Assembly (NCBI GenBank): GCA_012845835.1
Contig: JABAKD010000002.1
Location: 7,868,603 to 7,932,602, forward strand
Direction: 5' to 3'
From: Undaria pinnatifida
Taxonomy: Eukaryota; Sar; Phaeophyceae; Laminariales; Alariaceae
DNA length: 64,000 nucleotides
Part shown: positions 1 through 8,944 of the stretch, in pieces
Numbering within the stretch: the first letter of the stretch is position 1
How the letters are laid out: every line of letters begins with the position of its first letter
The notes under the pieces: generated by a model
What the model was told of the DNA's origin: nothing
Seen by the model: only the letters and a program-made list of their open reading frames with translations
The model's database searches: none
Made by a program: the position numbers and the translations under genes

Positions 1-152
1 GATGAGCGAAAACGAAAAACGGAAAGACACGAAACGCGTCACGCTCGGTAAGGGTGCGTCAACCATTGTTTTGGCCTTCTGAGGGTGGCGGCTTGAGGAG
101 CTCTATGATGCCTTCTGAGGCAATTGTTTGTTTATTTTTGTGAAGGACAGAC

Positions 153-300
153 ACGCCAGCGAGCGCTGCTGGGCTGCGAAGGCGATTGAGTTAAACCGAC
201 GCACGACGCGTATGAAAATACGTGTAAGTGTGGTGAGCTTGAGCTTTATTTTTCTTTCCCCATCCCCACCGTCTGGAGGATGAAAAAAAAAAGAAAAAAA
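153..300 (+). mobile_element. SINE-like retroposon, copy 1
   Basis: A 130-150 bp unit opening with CGCCAGC and GGGCTGCGAA, containing a GAGTTAAAYCGAC block, and closing with a GGAGGATGAAAA type A-rich tail. The same unit recurs at 38143-38275 and 59551-59675 on this strand and, split, at 27476-27709 on the other. Length, A-rich 3' end and dispersed copies suit a SINE. The GAGTTAAATCGAC block could be a degenerate pol III B box, which is inference. This copy is more diverged than the other two plus-strand copies. Confidence 0.6.
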
Positions 301-915
301 ATTGTAAACCGAAAACGGTAACCCGATGCCCAAACTTATCCGTTGTGTTGGGTTGGGTATACAAGAAATTGAGGTTGCGAAACAAGAATGACCTTCCAAG
401 GGCTGTGGCGTACGTAAGCAGCCCCGTCATCAAGAAAACAGTTTAGCCAAAAAAAAGGTGTACCTTCAATGCATCTATCGTAGCGCGCGTCTGGGTGGTG
501 GTGGGTCGGGCTGTGCGTGGCGAGGATGCACATTGCTGTTGTTCTCGCATTGACTCGCTCAATTCACGTTCGTGGTCACGGGACAGGCTCCAGTCACACT
601 CAATACCACAACACACCAGGTGCGATATTGAACGCAAAATGGGGTGTGCGGGGGAGATCGTGGTTTCAACGGACCGACCGCCTTTGAACGGATCAATCGC
701 CCTACTACGAAAACCTTAGACGCAACGATGATTGGTGGTTGATGATTGATGGTTGACGGTTGATGGTTGATGATAAGCGCGGTGACTCTTAAGTAGTTTT
801 TCTTGGGATGTTTCAAGAGTTTGTTTTGAGCTCGTCATGCGATCTGGTCGCGCGGATATTTTGGGGCTGTAGGCTGCTGTTCGCGCGTGCGAGCTAGGAC
901 GCACCGCAATTCCCG
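301..915. other. Stretch with no supported gene
   Basis: Only short overlapping open frames on both strands are present, none with protein-like composition and splice signals together. A short TTGATGGTTGATGAT-type repeat lies near 730-770. Confidence 0.5.
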
Positions 916-935
916 GTGGGGTCATGGTGCGGGCG

Positions 936-998
936 TAGACCAAACCCAACCCAACCCCAAACCCTAACCCCTGACCCAACCCCGCACCTGACTCTCAG
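936..998 (+). repeat. Degenerate telomere-like CCCTAA stretch
   Basis: A run of AACCCAACCC, AACCCTAACCCC and related words, about 60 bp long. It resembles the C-rich strand of a TTTAGGG/TTAGGG telomere repeat but is imperfect and short. A G-rich counterpart lies at 56736-56805. It may be an interstitial telomeric remnant or simple low complexity. Confidence 0.4.
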
Positions 999-1518
999 CC
1001 CGGATCCAACACGGGCGAGAAACGGGCGAGAAACGCGGCCGCGCTGCTGTTCGACCTGGTTTTATGATTCCGATCTGCGGGACCACCGCATAGCCCTCGG
1101 TCAACGAGAGAGCGTAACAGCTACCCTTTGTTTTTTAGGTCTGCTGATTTATTTCGCCCCTTTTCTCGAACGCGTGATATCTCCGGGGTTCCAAGCGCAA
1201 CCGTAAACCCGAGGGGGAACCCTGTAGACTAGGCTGTAAAAACAGCTCGTCTGGGCTGGTCTGTCGTGTCGGTGTGTTTTCCTGCCGGGGTAGCTTGAGC
1301 GTCGGTTGTTGATAAGTGTTTTTTTGCTTTAGCTTTTGTTCAAGAGTTTTGTCCCCCTTTTTTCTGTAGCTTGCTCGCGACCGACACCGCCGGGATTTCA
1401 AGCTATCCACATTTTTTAGAAGGGGAAGCTTGTGAACCTGCTGCTGTTGTGTGATATGTACTTGGAACACCCCTGGCAGGTTCTAATGACGTCGCTGGTT
1501 TTCTTTTGAGCAAACAGG

Positions 1519-1611
1519 CGACCGCGGTTTGACCCCGTCTTTGACGGGCATAGACCTTGATGTGCCCCGAACGCCCGATCTGTTATCGCCTACCAGGTAT
1601 CATCTTTGCTG
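1519..1611 (+). CDS. Possible internal exon, unrecognised
   Basis: After a TTTTCTTTTGAGCAAACAG acceptor-like stretch, one frame stays open as GDRGLTPSLTGIDLDVPRT and continues to a GCTGGTAAGG donor-like site (an alternative donor is CCAGGTATC at about 1597). The peptide is not low complexity. There are no supporting neighbour exons and no family match. A chance open frame is a real alternative. Confidence 0.22.
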
Positions 1612-1724
1612 GTAAGGTCACGCGCTCGCTGTTTCCCTGCGTGCACTCGCTTCTGGTTTGCTGGGGTTTGACCGATAGTGTCCGATGTTGCTTTTCGACG
1701 TGTTCTTTTTAGCGCTTGACTGGT

Positions 1725-1970
1725 TATACGATAGCCCTCCCCCCCCTAAATGATACAGCGGTATTCTTAAAACAACCGTGTTCATGGTTGCTCAACTCGA
1801 GGAAGGATGCCTTGAGAAATGCCCTCCATGTGTTTCCTTCTTTGCAACAAAAGGTTATCGGACGATGGCGTCGGGGTGGCAAGGGGCGTCGTATTTCGGG
1901 AGATACGGTCGGGAGCTGGTTCCAAGAACGGCGATTTCGTTGAAGAAAAGCTGGGGGGGCTACCGTAGAA
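1725..1970 (-). mobile_element. Miniature TIR element, family C
   Basis: Read on the minus strand it begins TTCTACGGTAGCCCCCC and ends GGGCTATCGTATAA, an imperfect terminal inverted repeat. The interior matches 8214-8450, 9439-9680 and the split copy at 59387-59774, with shared blocks such as GAAATCGCCGTTCTTGGAAC and GCCCCTTGCCACCCCGA. At 246 bp with no ORF it is a MITE-type non-autonomous element. Confidence 0.7.
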
Positions 1971-1980
1971 CGGCTCGCTT

Positions 1981-2222
1981 ATAGCTACCGTGCTAAACGC
2001 TTTGTATTTTCTTGTGTGTCGTTCGTTTTCGACAATGTCCGTTGTTACGTTTTGCCGTTTTTTTTTTTTTCTTTGCAGTTACCGTGCTGGATGTTTATTG
2101 TCGTACTCGTGTCTGTTGTTTTTCGACACTTAACTGTTCGATGTTACATTTTGCCGGTTTTGTGTTTTTGTATTTATAGCTACCGTGCTGAATGTTTATC
2201 TATGTTTGCTCTGTCTCTATAG
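1981..2222 (+). repeat. Degenerate ~95-bp tandem duplication
   Basis: The phrase TAGCTACCGTGCTGAATGTT or close variants occurs at about 1982, 2079 and 2178. Each is followed by a TCG...TTTTCGACA...GTTACRTTTTGCCG block in the first two units. The region is T-rich with weak sequence identity between units, and the short ORFs across it are spurious. Confidence 0.5.
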
Positions 2223-2599
2223 TTCTATCGCACTCGCTCAGTCACTCACTCACTCACTAATACTTACGTCGTTTTTTTTCTCCACGCTGTCTGTGTCTGC
2301 TCCATGTTGTTCATTGTTCTTATCGTTTTGGTTTGTTTGTTTGTTTGTTTTGTTTCCATCGATCAGCTACCGTGATGGGGCGCTTGCGAAGCAGCTCATC
2401 CGGATCGACGCGTTGGGGGGAAAACAGGTATGCACGCGATACAAAGAAAACACGCCTCCACTTTTTTGACGGGTGCCTCGATAGAACACGTGCTGCGACT
2501 GCCTCGATAGGCAGGGGTGAAACAGCCATTGTTTTTGCCTTCTGAGGGTGGCGGCTTAGGGAGGGAGCTCTGCTATTATATGCCTTATGAGGGAACAGC

Positions 2600-2810
2600 T
2601 ATTTTTTTTTTTGGTAAACTGAAAGTTCAACCCGGTGGACAAAGCGAAGCCATGGCCTCATGTATACGAGATGTACACCCTTCAAGGAAAATAAATGGGG
2701 CGTATTTTCCGACGATTTTGGGTGAAGGTGACCCGTCGTTCAGGGAAAAAGAAAAGTTTTCGCCAAAAAGTGGTATGCCTTGCTTGATACCTCTGTCGTA
2801 GAACGCGCCT
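2600..2810 (+). mobile_element. Family A remnant, 5' truncated
   Basis: Contains the family A 3' half: CCGACGATTTTGGGT, CCCGTCGTTCAGGG, TTTTCGCCAAAAAGTGGTAT and a terminal ACCTCTGTCGTAGAACGCG. The 5' inverted repeat of full copies (for example 20182-20470) is missing. Upstream is a block TTCTGAGGGTGGCGGCTTA also present near position 80. Confidence 0.5.
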
Positions 2811-2879
2811 TAACAGCCACACCGTCCCCCCCCCTCCCCCCCTCGTTTCTTGACTTGAGGAGCTGTATCGCTCGACACA

Positions 2880-3031
2880 CTTCACACTTCACACAGCCGA
2901 AAAACTTTGAGACATGAAGCTGAAGGCTCGACCACACCCCATGGACCAATCTATTGACTTCACACTGCCGAAAAGCTTTGAGACGTGAAGCTGAAGGCTC
3001 GACCCCACCCCATGGACGAATCTATTGACAA
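2880..3031 (+). repeat. Two-copy ~73-bp tandem duplication
   Basis: Two units each read ACTTCACAC, then GCCGAAAA, CTTTGAGAC, TGAAGCTGAAGGCTCGACC, CACCCCATGGAC and end in AATCTATTGAC. They differ at only a few positions, so the duplication is recent compared with the surrounding repeats. Confidence 0.75.
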
Positions 3032-3167
3032 ATCAACGGCCTACTGATAGGTATATATGTACTAGACGAACAATATTGCGAAGAAAAACATAGCATCCCG
3101 ACGACTTTGGGTTGATCCATAATCAACTCCTCATTTCTGTTCCTAGTCTAAGTCCGTAGGAAAGTCA

Positions 3168-3175
3168 ACCCCCCC

Positions 3176-3211
<36 letters not shown>

Positions 3212-3415
3212 AGAGCATGGAAGGATGTAGTTCACCCTTCATGCGACCCGCCGAACACCTCACGGCGCTTCGCGCTTGGTGCAAGCAATGTCTGCCTGGT
3301 TGGTGAACACCCGACGTGCTTCGTCCCGGCACAGTAGAGATGCGATAGGGTCTATGGTCACACGACTATGGCCACGCACAAACTGAGTACCCCCCCCCAC
3401 CCCCCCACACCAGAG
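3168..3415 (+). repeat. Poly-C run followed by dispersed repeat R
   Basis: A C run of about 35 bases ends at 3211. It is followed by a ~200-bp sequence with TTCATGCGACCCGCCGAAC, ACGGCGCTTCGCGCTTGGTG and CGTCCCGGCA that recurs at 26237-26510, also ending in a C-rich run. The R block has no open frame common to both copies. Poly-C runs of this length are prone to assembly or sequencing length error. Confidence 0.65.
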
Positions 3416-3559
3416 CTAGTTCTGTCGTAACAGACGTCGTAGAGGTATTACTTTGACCGACTCATTGTACGGTAGAGATATTTCTCAGGCTCCTACTTTG
3501 AGCAGGTCTATTCTCCGGCCAGATGAAAAGGGTAACCCGATGAACAATCCCAAGGCCGA

Positions 3560-4480
3560 GGTATTTCGTCTTTTTTTTTTTTGGCGGAAACGGAATGAGA
3601 TTCCGATGATTTTTAGGGTTATAGGAGCACCGTCATTCAGAAAACAGGGTTTTTAGCCAAAATGTGGTATACCTTAATGCCTCAATCGTAGCACGAACAA
3701 TCCCATGGCCTAGGTATTTTTTTTTCATAGTGGAAGAAACTGCGAAAACGGAATGAAATCCCGACGATTCTTGGGGTTATAGGAGCACCGTCTTTCACAC
3801 AACAGGGTTTTTCGCCAAAATGTGGTATACCTTAATACCTGAATCGTAGCACGAACAATCCCACGGCCTAGGTATTTTTTTTATAAAATGGAGGAAATTG
3901 CGAAAAACGGAATGAAATTCCGACGGTTTTTGGGGTTATAGGAGCACCGTCTTTCACGCAACAGGGTTTTTCGCCAAAATGTGGTATACCTTAATACCTG
4001 AATCGTAGCACGAACAATTCCATGACCTAGGTGTTGAACAAATAATTTGCGAAAAAAAAGGAATGAAATTCCGACGATTTTTTGGGTTATAGGAGCACCG
4101 TCCTTCAGAAAACAGAGTTTTCGCCAAAATGTTGTATACCTTAATACCTGAATCGTAGCATGAACAATTCCATGACCTAGGTGTTGAAAAATAATTTGCG
4201 AAAACGGTTCATTTTCTTTCTTCGGCGAGAACACGGAATGAAGTTGCAACGATTTTGGGGTTATAGGAGCACCGTCCTTCAGAAAACAGGGGTTTTCGCC
4301 AGAATGTGGTATAGTTTTTTTGAATCGTACCACGAACAACCCCACGGGCCAGGTATTTTTTTTTTTTTTTGTGCAAAAGCGGAAGGAAATTCCGGCGATT
4401 ACTGGGTTAAGAGGCACCGTCATTCAGAAAACAGGGTTTTTCGCCAAAGTATGGTATACCTTAATGCTTCTATGTCGTAG
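3560..4480 (+). repeat. Six-copy tandem array derived from family A
   Basis: The landmark GGTTATAGGAGCACCGTC, with one variant, occurs at about 3617, 3773, 3934, 4085, 4259 and 4404, a spacing of 145-174 bp. Each unit carries a homopolymer run of T, GAAACGGAATGAAATTCCGA, the landmark, TTTTCGCCAAAATGTGGTAT, CGTAGCACGAACAAT and CCATGGCCTAGGTATTTTT. The same words in the same order form the 3' half of family A elements, so the array is an amplified element fragment. The 180-aa minus-strand open frame across it is a by-product of the repeat. Confidence 0.75.
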
Positions 4481-4497
4481 CACGCCTCGACCAAGTC

Positions 4498-4862
4498 TAC
4501 GGTATTGTAGTATCATACCCACATTTTTCACTACTGGGTTTGAGGTTTTCATCACTCGCACGACAGTGAGTGACTCTCTAACCTCACGGACGAAAGGAGG
4601 GTTTTTTTTTTCAGAGGCGTTTTTTTCTTGAAAACGCTGCGTAGCTTTTTACCATTCCATTTCGGATCCATACAATTTAATACTCCGGAGTATTCAATTG
4701 CATGAATTTTTGACCCCTCTAACGCGGCCCCCAAATCCCTCCCTTTACTAAATTCAAGTAACTTCGTGCCCAAAAAGGGTTTCCTAGTGGTGAAGGCGTT
4801 GATGTCGCAAAGGAACAGCCAGGGGTCAGTCACTCGCGCGAGCGATGCCTAGCCGCTACGAA
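4498..4862 (-). mobile_element. Family B element with nested family F insertion
   Basis: Starts CTACGGTATTGTAG, has CACTCGCACGACAGTGAGTG, resumes with CACTCGCGCGAGCG and ends near GCCGCTACG, as in family B copies read backwards. The middle (about 4690-4800) holds CCCAAATCCCTCCC, TACTAAATTCAAGTAA and AAAAAGGGTTTCCTAGTGGT, which matches the inner sequence of the TTAA-flanked family F element at 27527-27608. Ends of the inner element are less clear here than at 27.5 kb. Confidence 0.5.
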
Positions 4863-5190
4863 ACAGCCCCAAACAGCCCCAATAATAACAACACTTACAA
4901 CAACAACAACAACACCAACAGCCCCCCCTCCCTACCGTATAGCTGTGTTCTGTTTGGGCCGAAATGCCGAGGCGACATCTGACACGGGCTGCGGTAGAGG
5001 AGTGTCCTCACTTATGCATAGCCGTGATTATGTGGCCATTTACCCTCGCATCCGTACATGTCGGGACGGAGTGCGTCGGGTTTTTCACCGAGCAGCAGAC
5101 ATCGTGTGCGGCGGAGGCGGGGGGGGGGGGAAGCGAGGCAAGCGCGTTGGCTTCTTGACGCTAAAACGTTGTTAAGCCCCTGAAGCTTTT
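4863..5190 (+). other. Low-complexity CAA stretch and weak coding frame
   Basis: A CAACAACAACAACACC run at about 4888-4920 precedes a short frame from an ATG at 4964 (64 codons) rich in Cys, Ala and Val. It ends in a G run at 5106-5130. An overlapping frame is equally long. I do not support a gene here. Confidence 0.3.
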
Positions 5191-5511
5191 TTTAGCCATG
5201 TTGACACGCGCCAAGGCAGAGGTGCACGGTGCTGCTTTCTGAGGCTCGTATCGTAACAACTTGAGGAGCTCTAAACCTCACCTCACGCAAAAAGTTGTTT
5301 CTGGGAAAAAGCTGAAAAGGACAACCCGACGAAGAATCAAAATCAGAACCCCACGGCCTACTCGTAGGCATACAACAGTATCTTCTCGCAAGAAAAGTAA
5401 TGATTTTTTCCGAACCACTTTGGGTTAAGGTAGAAAACCCCGTCCTTTCAGGAACGTTGTCACCCACAAGTCCTTTCAGAAATCATTGGTGTATCGTAGA
5501 ACGCGCCGCTA

Positions 5512-5905
5512 CACCCCCCCTTAAAGGGTTAGGGGTTATAACTATTTAAGGGGGTATAACCCGTCAAGGGGGTATAACCCTGTAACCACGTGAAGGGTTT
5601 TCAAACCTGTAACCACGTAAAGGGTTTTTACCCGTAACCCTTTAAGGGGGTATACCCTGTAAAGGGGTATAACCCGGTAACCCCCTAAAGGGTTTATCCC
5701 TACGTACAGGGTTTTTCACCCTGTAACCACGTAAAGGGTTTTTACCCGTAACCCTTTAAGGGGGTATAACCCTGTAAAGGATTTTATAACCCGGTAACCC
5801 CCCAAAGGGTTTTTATCCCTGTAACCGCGTAAAGGGTTTTTACCCGTACAGGGTAACCCTGCAACTACGTGAAGGGTTTTTAACCGTAAGGAGGTTTCAT
5901 CCCTT
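5512..5905 (+). repeat. AAGGGTTTTTACCC tandem array
   Basis: Irregular repetition of TAACCACGTAAAGGGTTTTT, ACCCGTAACCCTTTAAGGGG and GTATAACCCTGTAAAGG, in units of about 20-60 bp arranged in a higher-order pattern of about 115-125 bp. AAAGGG and CCCTTT alternate, so the array is full of small inverted repeats able to form hairpins. There is no coding sense. Confidence 0.75.
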
Positions 5906-5949
5906 CGAGGGATTGATGCTTCATGTTGTAACCCCTTTTTTAGGTCATT

Positions 5950-6040
5950 TTTGATGCTTTAGTATCCCCTTCACCCCTTTAGAGCCCGAAAAGCCCTCCC
6001 TATACAAATTCCAAGTAAATTTTTCAGTTGTAAAAAGAAA
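5950..6040 (+). mobile_element. Family F fragment
   Basis: The words AAAAGCCCTCCCTATACAAA, TTCCAAGTAAATTTTTCAGT and TGTAAAAAG line up with the reverse of the TTAA-flanked element at 27527-27608 (CTCCCCATACTAAATTCAAG). Both ends are eroded. Confidence 0.4.
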
Positions 6041-6071
6041 CATTGGTAGGAATCGGGAACCGATAAGAACA

Positions 6072-6342
6072 TTATGTTGTTCGTTGTTCTATTAATAGAG
6101 ATAATTCGGCGTTATGGTTCATGTCCTCTGGCGGAATACGAAGCACGTAGATCTCCTTGACTGCAGCAGCTGGCATTGTTTGATTGATCGCGCTTGTGGA
6201 GATACCAAGTGGATACCGCTCGGGACGGTGCTGACAGACTGGTAGAACACGCGAACAGACAGAGCTGTTGTTTACAACTGGACAGCAGTCGCTCGCTGGA
6301 TCAGATAGATGATTCGTGGTTTCGTAGTTCTCGGGTTCATCG
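6072..6342 (-). CDS. Possible terminal exon, unrecognised protein
   Basis: Following a pyrimidine-rich TTCCCCGATTCGCCGTCTAG acceptor, the minus strand is open for 89 codons to a TAA. The peptide begins DEPENYETTNHLSDPASDCC, has four Cys within about 20 residues (DCCPVV...VCSRVLPVC), then HRPERYPLGISTSAINQTMP and AAAVKEIYVLRIPPEDMNHN. The composition is strongly protein-like and uninterrupted. No ATG is needed upstream because it would be an internal or last exon; the first in-frame ATG is at 6176. I recognise no domain. It could be a cellular exon or a linker region of an eroded retroelement polyprotein. Confidence 0.4.
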
Positions 6343-6639
6343 CTAGACGGCGAATCGGGGAATTAGCGAGACCAAAACGGCTTTCCAGTTGTAAAGGCGT
6401 TGTTCAAAGGGTTTCGTACCTTCAAGGGGCTGTTGCTTCGTGGTGCAACTCCTTGAAGGGTTATAACCTAACCTCTTATCCCCTCAGCGTCCCCCCCCCT
6501 TCAAGACGTTGTTACTTCGCGCTGCCGATGCTGCAATCGAGGTACTTTCCTTTCACGACTAAATATCACTCCGTAGTTGCAAATAGGTTAATACGTAGAG
6601 ATAACTACTTTTTTTCTGGCACACGGGTGGGTGGGTGGG

Positions 6640-6668
6640 TGTTTTTTTTTTTTTTTTTTTTTTTTTTT
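6640..6668 (+). repeat. Poly-T run after GGGT repeat
   Basis: About 27 consecutive T bases after a GGTGGGTGGGTGGGTG stretch. This could be a reversed retroposon A tail, but no recognisable retroposon body follows. Confidence 0.6.
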
Positions 6669-6905
6669 CACACGTCTACGTTCCAGCTTCTGGACAAGCC
6701 GTGGTCACAGGCGTCGTCCCTCCCCTCCCCTGGTTGTTGCCTTCAATTTTTATCGCGCGTAGGGTTCATTCAGCAATCCCACTGCTCGTCGATTTTCCAT
6801 TGAGTGTTGCTAACTCACGCTCTCCCAGCGATAATATATGATACCAGGTATGTATTTTTTTTTCGCTTGTTTGTTTTGTTTTTTCTTCTTCTTTTCTGTT
6901 TGCAG

Positions 6906-7085
6906 ATGAAGGCCGCGGATCTGGAGTGGTATCTTGCCTCCCAAGGCTTTGTCGAAACCGAGATGGAGGAGAACCCGGCGCGAGCTCGAGGGGCGAACAG
7001 CATCAAGATGCGCAGAGGGAAGGGGAAGGGGAGGAAAGGTTCAGACGACGATGATGACGACAACGATGACGTTGGCGACTATTGA
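6906..7085 (+). CDS. Possible terminal exon, acidic C-terminus
   Basis: A strong acceptor, a long T-rich tract ending TTTCTGTTTGCAG, leads directly into ATGAAGGCCGCGGATCTGG. The frame encodes 59 residues: MKAADLEWYLASQGFVE, a basic RGKGKGRKG block and an acidic tail of Asp, ending TGA. A donor ACCAGGTATGT at 6848 would give a 58-nt intron, but the exon upstream has an in-frame stop in this phase, so the ATG at 6906 may be the true start behind a 5'UTR intron. A basic then acidic tail suggests a nuclear protein, which is inference only. Confidence 0.4.
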   Translation: MKAADLEWYLASQGFVETEMEENPARARGANSIKMRRGKGKGRKGSDDDDDDNDDVGDY

Positions 7086-7270
7086 ATTGATATGTCGGTT
7101 ATCGGTCTGGCGATTTGGACTGTTAATGACGATTCCGACTGTTTGTTGACGATTTCGGCTCTTGTATGGACGGTATAAACAATTTGACGATTTCGACTGT
7201 TGAATTGACAGTTTCGACTATCAGTTTGACGAGGTCGATTGTTGAATTTAGCGTGTTGATTGATTGAGTC
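7086..7270 (+). repeat. Degenerate GACGATTTCGACTGTT repeat
   Basis: Variants of TTGACGATTTCGACTGTTGA recur every 25-35 bp and grade into the TTGATTGA array downstream. Confidence 0.5.
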
Positions 7271-7283
7271 GAGTGCTTGAAGG

Positions 7284-7400
7284 AATGTCTTCTTGTAAAT
7301 TTGTTGGGGGTGGAGGGAGGGCTCAGAGGATGATGGCGACGACGATGTCGATGATGACGAATTCTAAACTGATTGAATCGATTGATTGGACGTTTGCTTG
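7284..7400 (+). pseudogene. Decayed copy of the 8531 reading frame start
   Basis: ATGTCTTCTTGTAAATTTGT, a G-rich block, GGGCTCAGAGGATGATGGC and GACGACGATG line up with the beginning of the frame at 8531 (ATGTCTTGTATTTGCTTTGG, GGGCTCAGACGCTGACGGC). Small indels break the frame, and G runs at 7416 and 7500 follow. Confidence 0.4.
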
Positions 7401-7714
7401 TCTTTTGTTCTTGGGGGGAGGGGGGGGGGGGGGGTGTGATGGGGACGAGCTTTACGACCCGACGCTGGCGAATTTCGCGTTTGCATACCTTTTTTTTTCG
7501 GGGGGGGGGGAGCGTACTCATTGTTTGCTTGCCTTATTCGTTCGACGGTTGATCACTCATGCCTTCGGAGACGGAGCATTGGGGGGGGGTGTCAGACAAT
7601 GACGACGACCACGGCGTCTGTTGTAATTGATTTGAGTTTGTATATTGATCGAGTTGATTATTTTGACTGGTTGATTGATTTATTGACTGGTTGATCGATT
7701 GGTTCGTTGGTTGG

Positions 7715-7748
<34 letters not shown>

Positions 7749-7781
7749 AATTGTTTGAGTGATTGTTTGATTGATTGATTG

Positions 7782-7835
<54 letters not shown>

Positions 7836-7856
7836 AGATTGATTGATTGATTGGTT

Positions 7857-8121
7857 GACGCATGCTACGATAGAGGCAGTACTTTTCGTATGAAACGTTT
7901 TCTGAACGACGGATCTCCTTCGCCCAAAATCGTCGGAAAAAAGAAAAATTTAGCCGTTTCTTTCGCATGATTTCTCGTCGTTCACCTAGGCCATGGGATT
8001 TTTCATCCGATGTTGTAGCAGTTTGATTTTTCTCTTGAATCAGTTTTTGGGAGAGGTTTTGAGCTCCTAAATTGAGGGGTAGTATTAGAAAAAAGTGACG
8101 CACCTCTATCGTAGCACGCGT
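7857..8121 (-). mobile_element. Family A TIR element, intact
   Basis: A 265-bp element with ends GACGCATGCTACGATAGAGG and CCTCTATCGTAGCACGCGT, near-perfect inverted repeats, embedded in TTGATTGA repeat on both sides. Read on the minus strand it has the family order: CACTTTTTTCTAATACTACC, CCTCAATTTAGGAGCTC, CCATGGCCTAGG, CCGACGATTTTGGG, CCGTCGTTCAGAAAAC. There is no ORF, so it must be moved in trans. Confidence 0.8.
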
Positions 8122-8137
8122 GGATTGATTGATTGAT

Positions 8138-8177
<40 letters not shown>

Positions 8178-8213
8178 AGTTACTTTGGTTGATTGGTGCA
8201 TCTATTGGAGTCT

Positions 8214-8450
8214 TACTACGGTAGCCCCCCCAACTTTTCTTTAACGAAATCGCCGGTTTTGAAACCAGCTCCCGGCAGTATCTCTTGAAATTTGGTGCCC
8301 CATGCCACCCACGCGTCATCGTTCGATAATATGTTTTGTGCAAACAAGAAATTTGTGCCAAGATAGTTTTTCATAGCATCCTTCATGCCAAGCAGCCATG
8401 AAACGCCCATTAAAGAAATTCGCTGGTTTTTGGGAGGGTCTATCGTAGAA
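8214..8450 (+). mobile_element. Family C TIR element
   Basis: Starts TACTACGGTAGCCCCCCC and ends GAGGGTCTATCGTAGAA. It also sits inside the TTGATTGA tract. The interior words CGAAATCGCCGGTTTTGAAA, CCAGCTCCCGGC and GGTGCCCCATGCCACCC match the other C copies. Confidence 0.75.
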
Positions 8451-8530
8451 TCAACCATCACTAGATTTAGTACTTGATTAGTCGGGTGGTTGATTGGTTG
8501 ATTGGTTGATTGTTTTGATTAAATGGAGGC

Positions 8531-8839
8531 ATGTCTTGTATTTGCTTTGGGGGGAAGAAGGGCTCAGACGCTGACGGCATCGGCGACGATGCAGCCTACC
8601 GTATAACACGCAAGATAACGCCCTCCACGAGTTTCAGAGCCGATTACCCCCAAAGCAAAGGGGACACGAACAGCAAAAGTGGTGGCGTTAGAAATGTAGA
8701 CGCCCCGTTCGGCGTTTGCACTCTTCCCTTTGTATCGAGAAATCAAAGCAGCTCAAAGCAGTTCAAAGCAGCTCCGAGAATCGTCGGCGGGGTCCTCATC
8801 CAGGCGGGTGTATGTGTAATGAGCGGAGACTTGCTATAA
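8531..8839 (+). CDS. Putative small protein, unrecognised
   Basis: An ATG-initiated 102-codon frame beginning MSCICFGGKKGSDADGIGDD with a Ser/Lys-rich middle and a hydrophobic Val/Ile end (IVGGVLIQAGVCVMSGDLL). Composition is balanced and not repeat-derived. The KKGSDAD portion echoes the RKGSDDD tail of the exon at 6906, and a decayed copy of its start lies at 7284. This suggests local duplication of one gene, later broken up by the TTGATTGA array and element insertions. Whether this copy is transcribed is unknown. Confidence 0.4.
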   Translation: MSCICFGGKKGSDADGIGDDAAYRITRKITPSTSFRADYPQSKGDTNSKSGGVRNVDAPFGVCTLPFVSRNQSSSKQFKAAPRIVGGVLIQAGVCVMSGDLL

Positions 8840-8944
8840 GTCATTACGCCGCGATGGGGGAGGGGGGAAACCATCACACTAGCCCACTCTGAAATACCGT
8901 GCTTGCAGATTCATGCAAAAATGAGTTGAAATTAAATCCGTTCG

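Larger units (their letters stand above)
7620..8520 (+). repeat. TTGATTGA microsatellite split by two insertions
   Basis: Arrays of TTGATTGATTGA run from about 7620 to 7856, 8122 to 8213 and, with more variation, 8451 to 8520. Two miniature elements sit inside, which makes their boundaries visible without comparison to another genome. The 204-aa minus-strand open frame here is the repeat read as Asn-Gln-Ser-Ile. Confidence 0.85.

Noticed and set aside
936-998. True telomere or chromosome end
   Set aside because: The repeat is short, imperfect and internal, with unrelated sequence on both sides.
3881-4423. 180-codon minus-strand frame with repeated segments
   Set aside because: It is the family A-derived tandem array translated; there is no start or composition evidence of selection.
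7747-8361. 204-codon minus-strand frame
   Set aside because: It is composed of the TTGATTGA array and inserted miniature elements.
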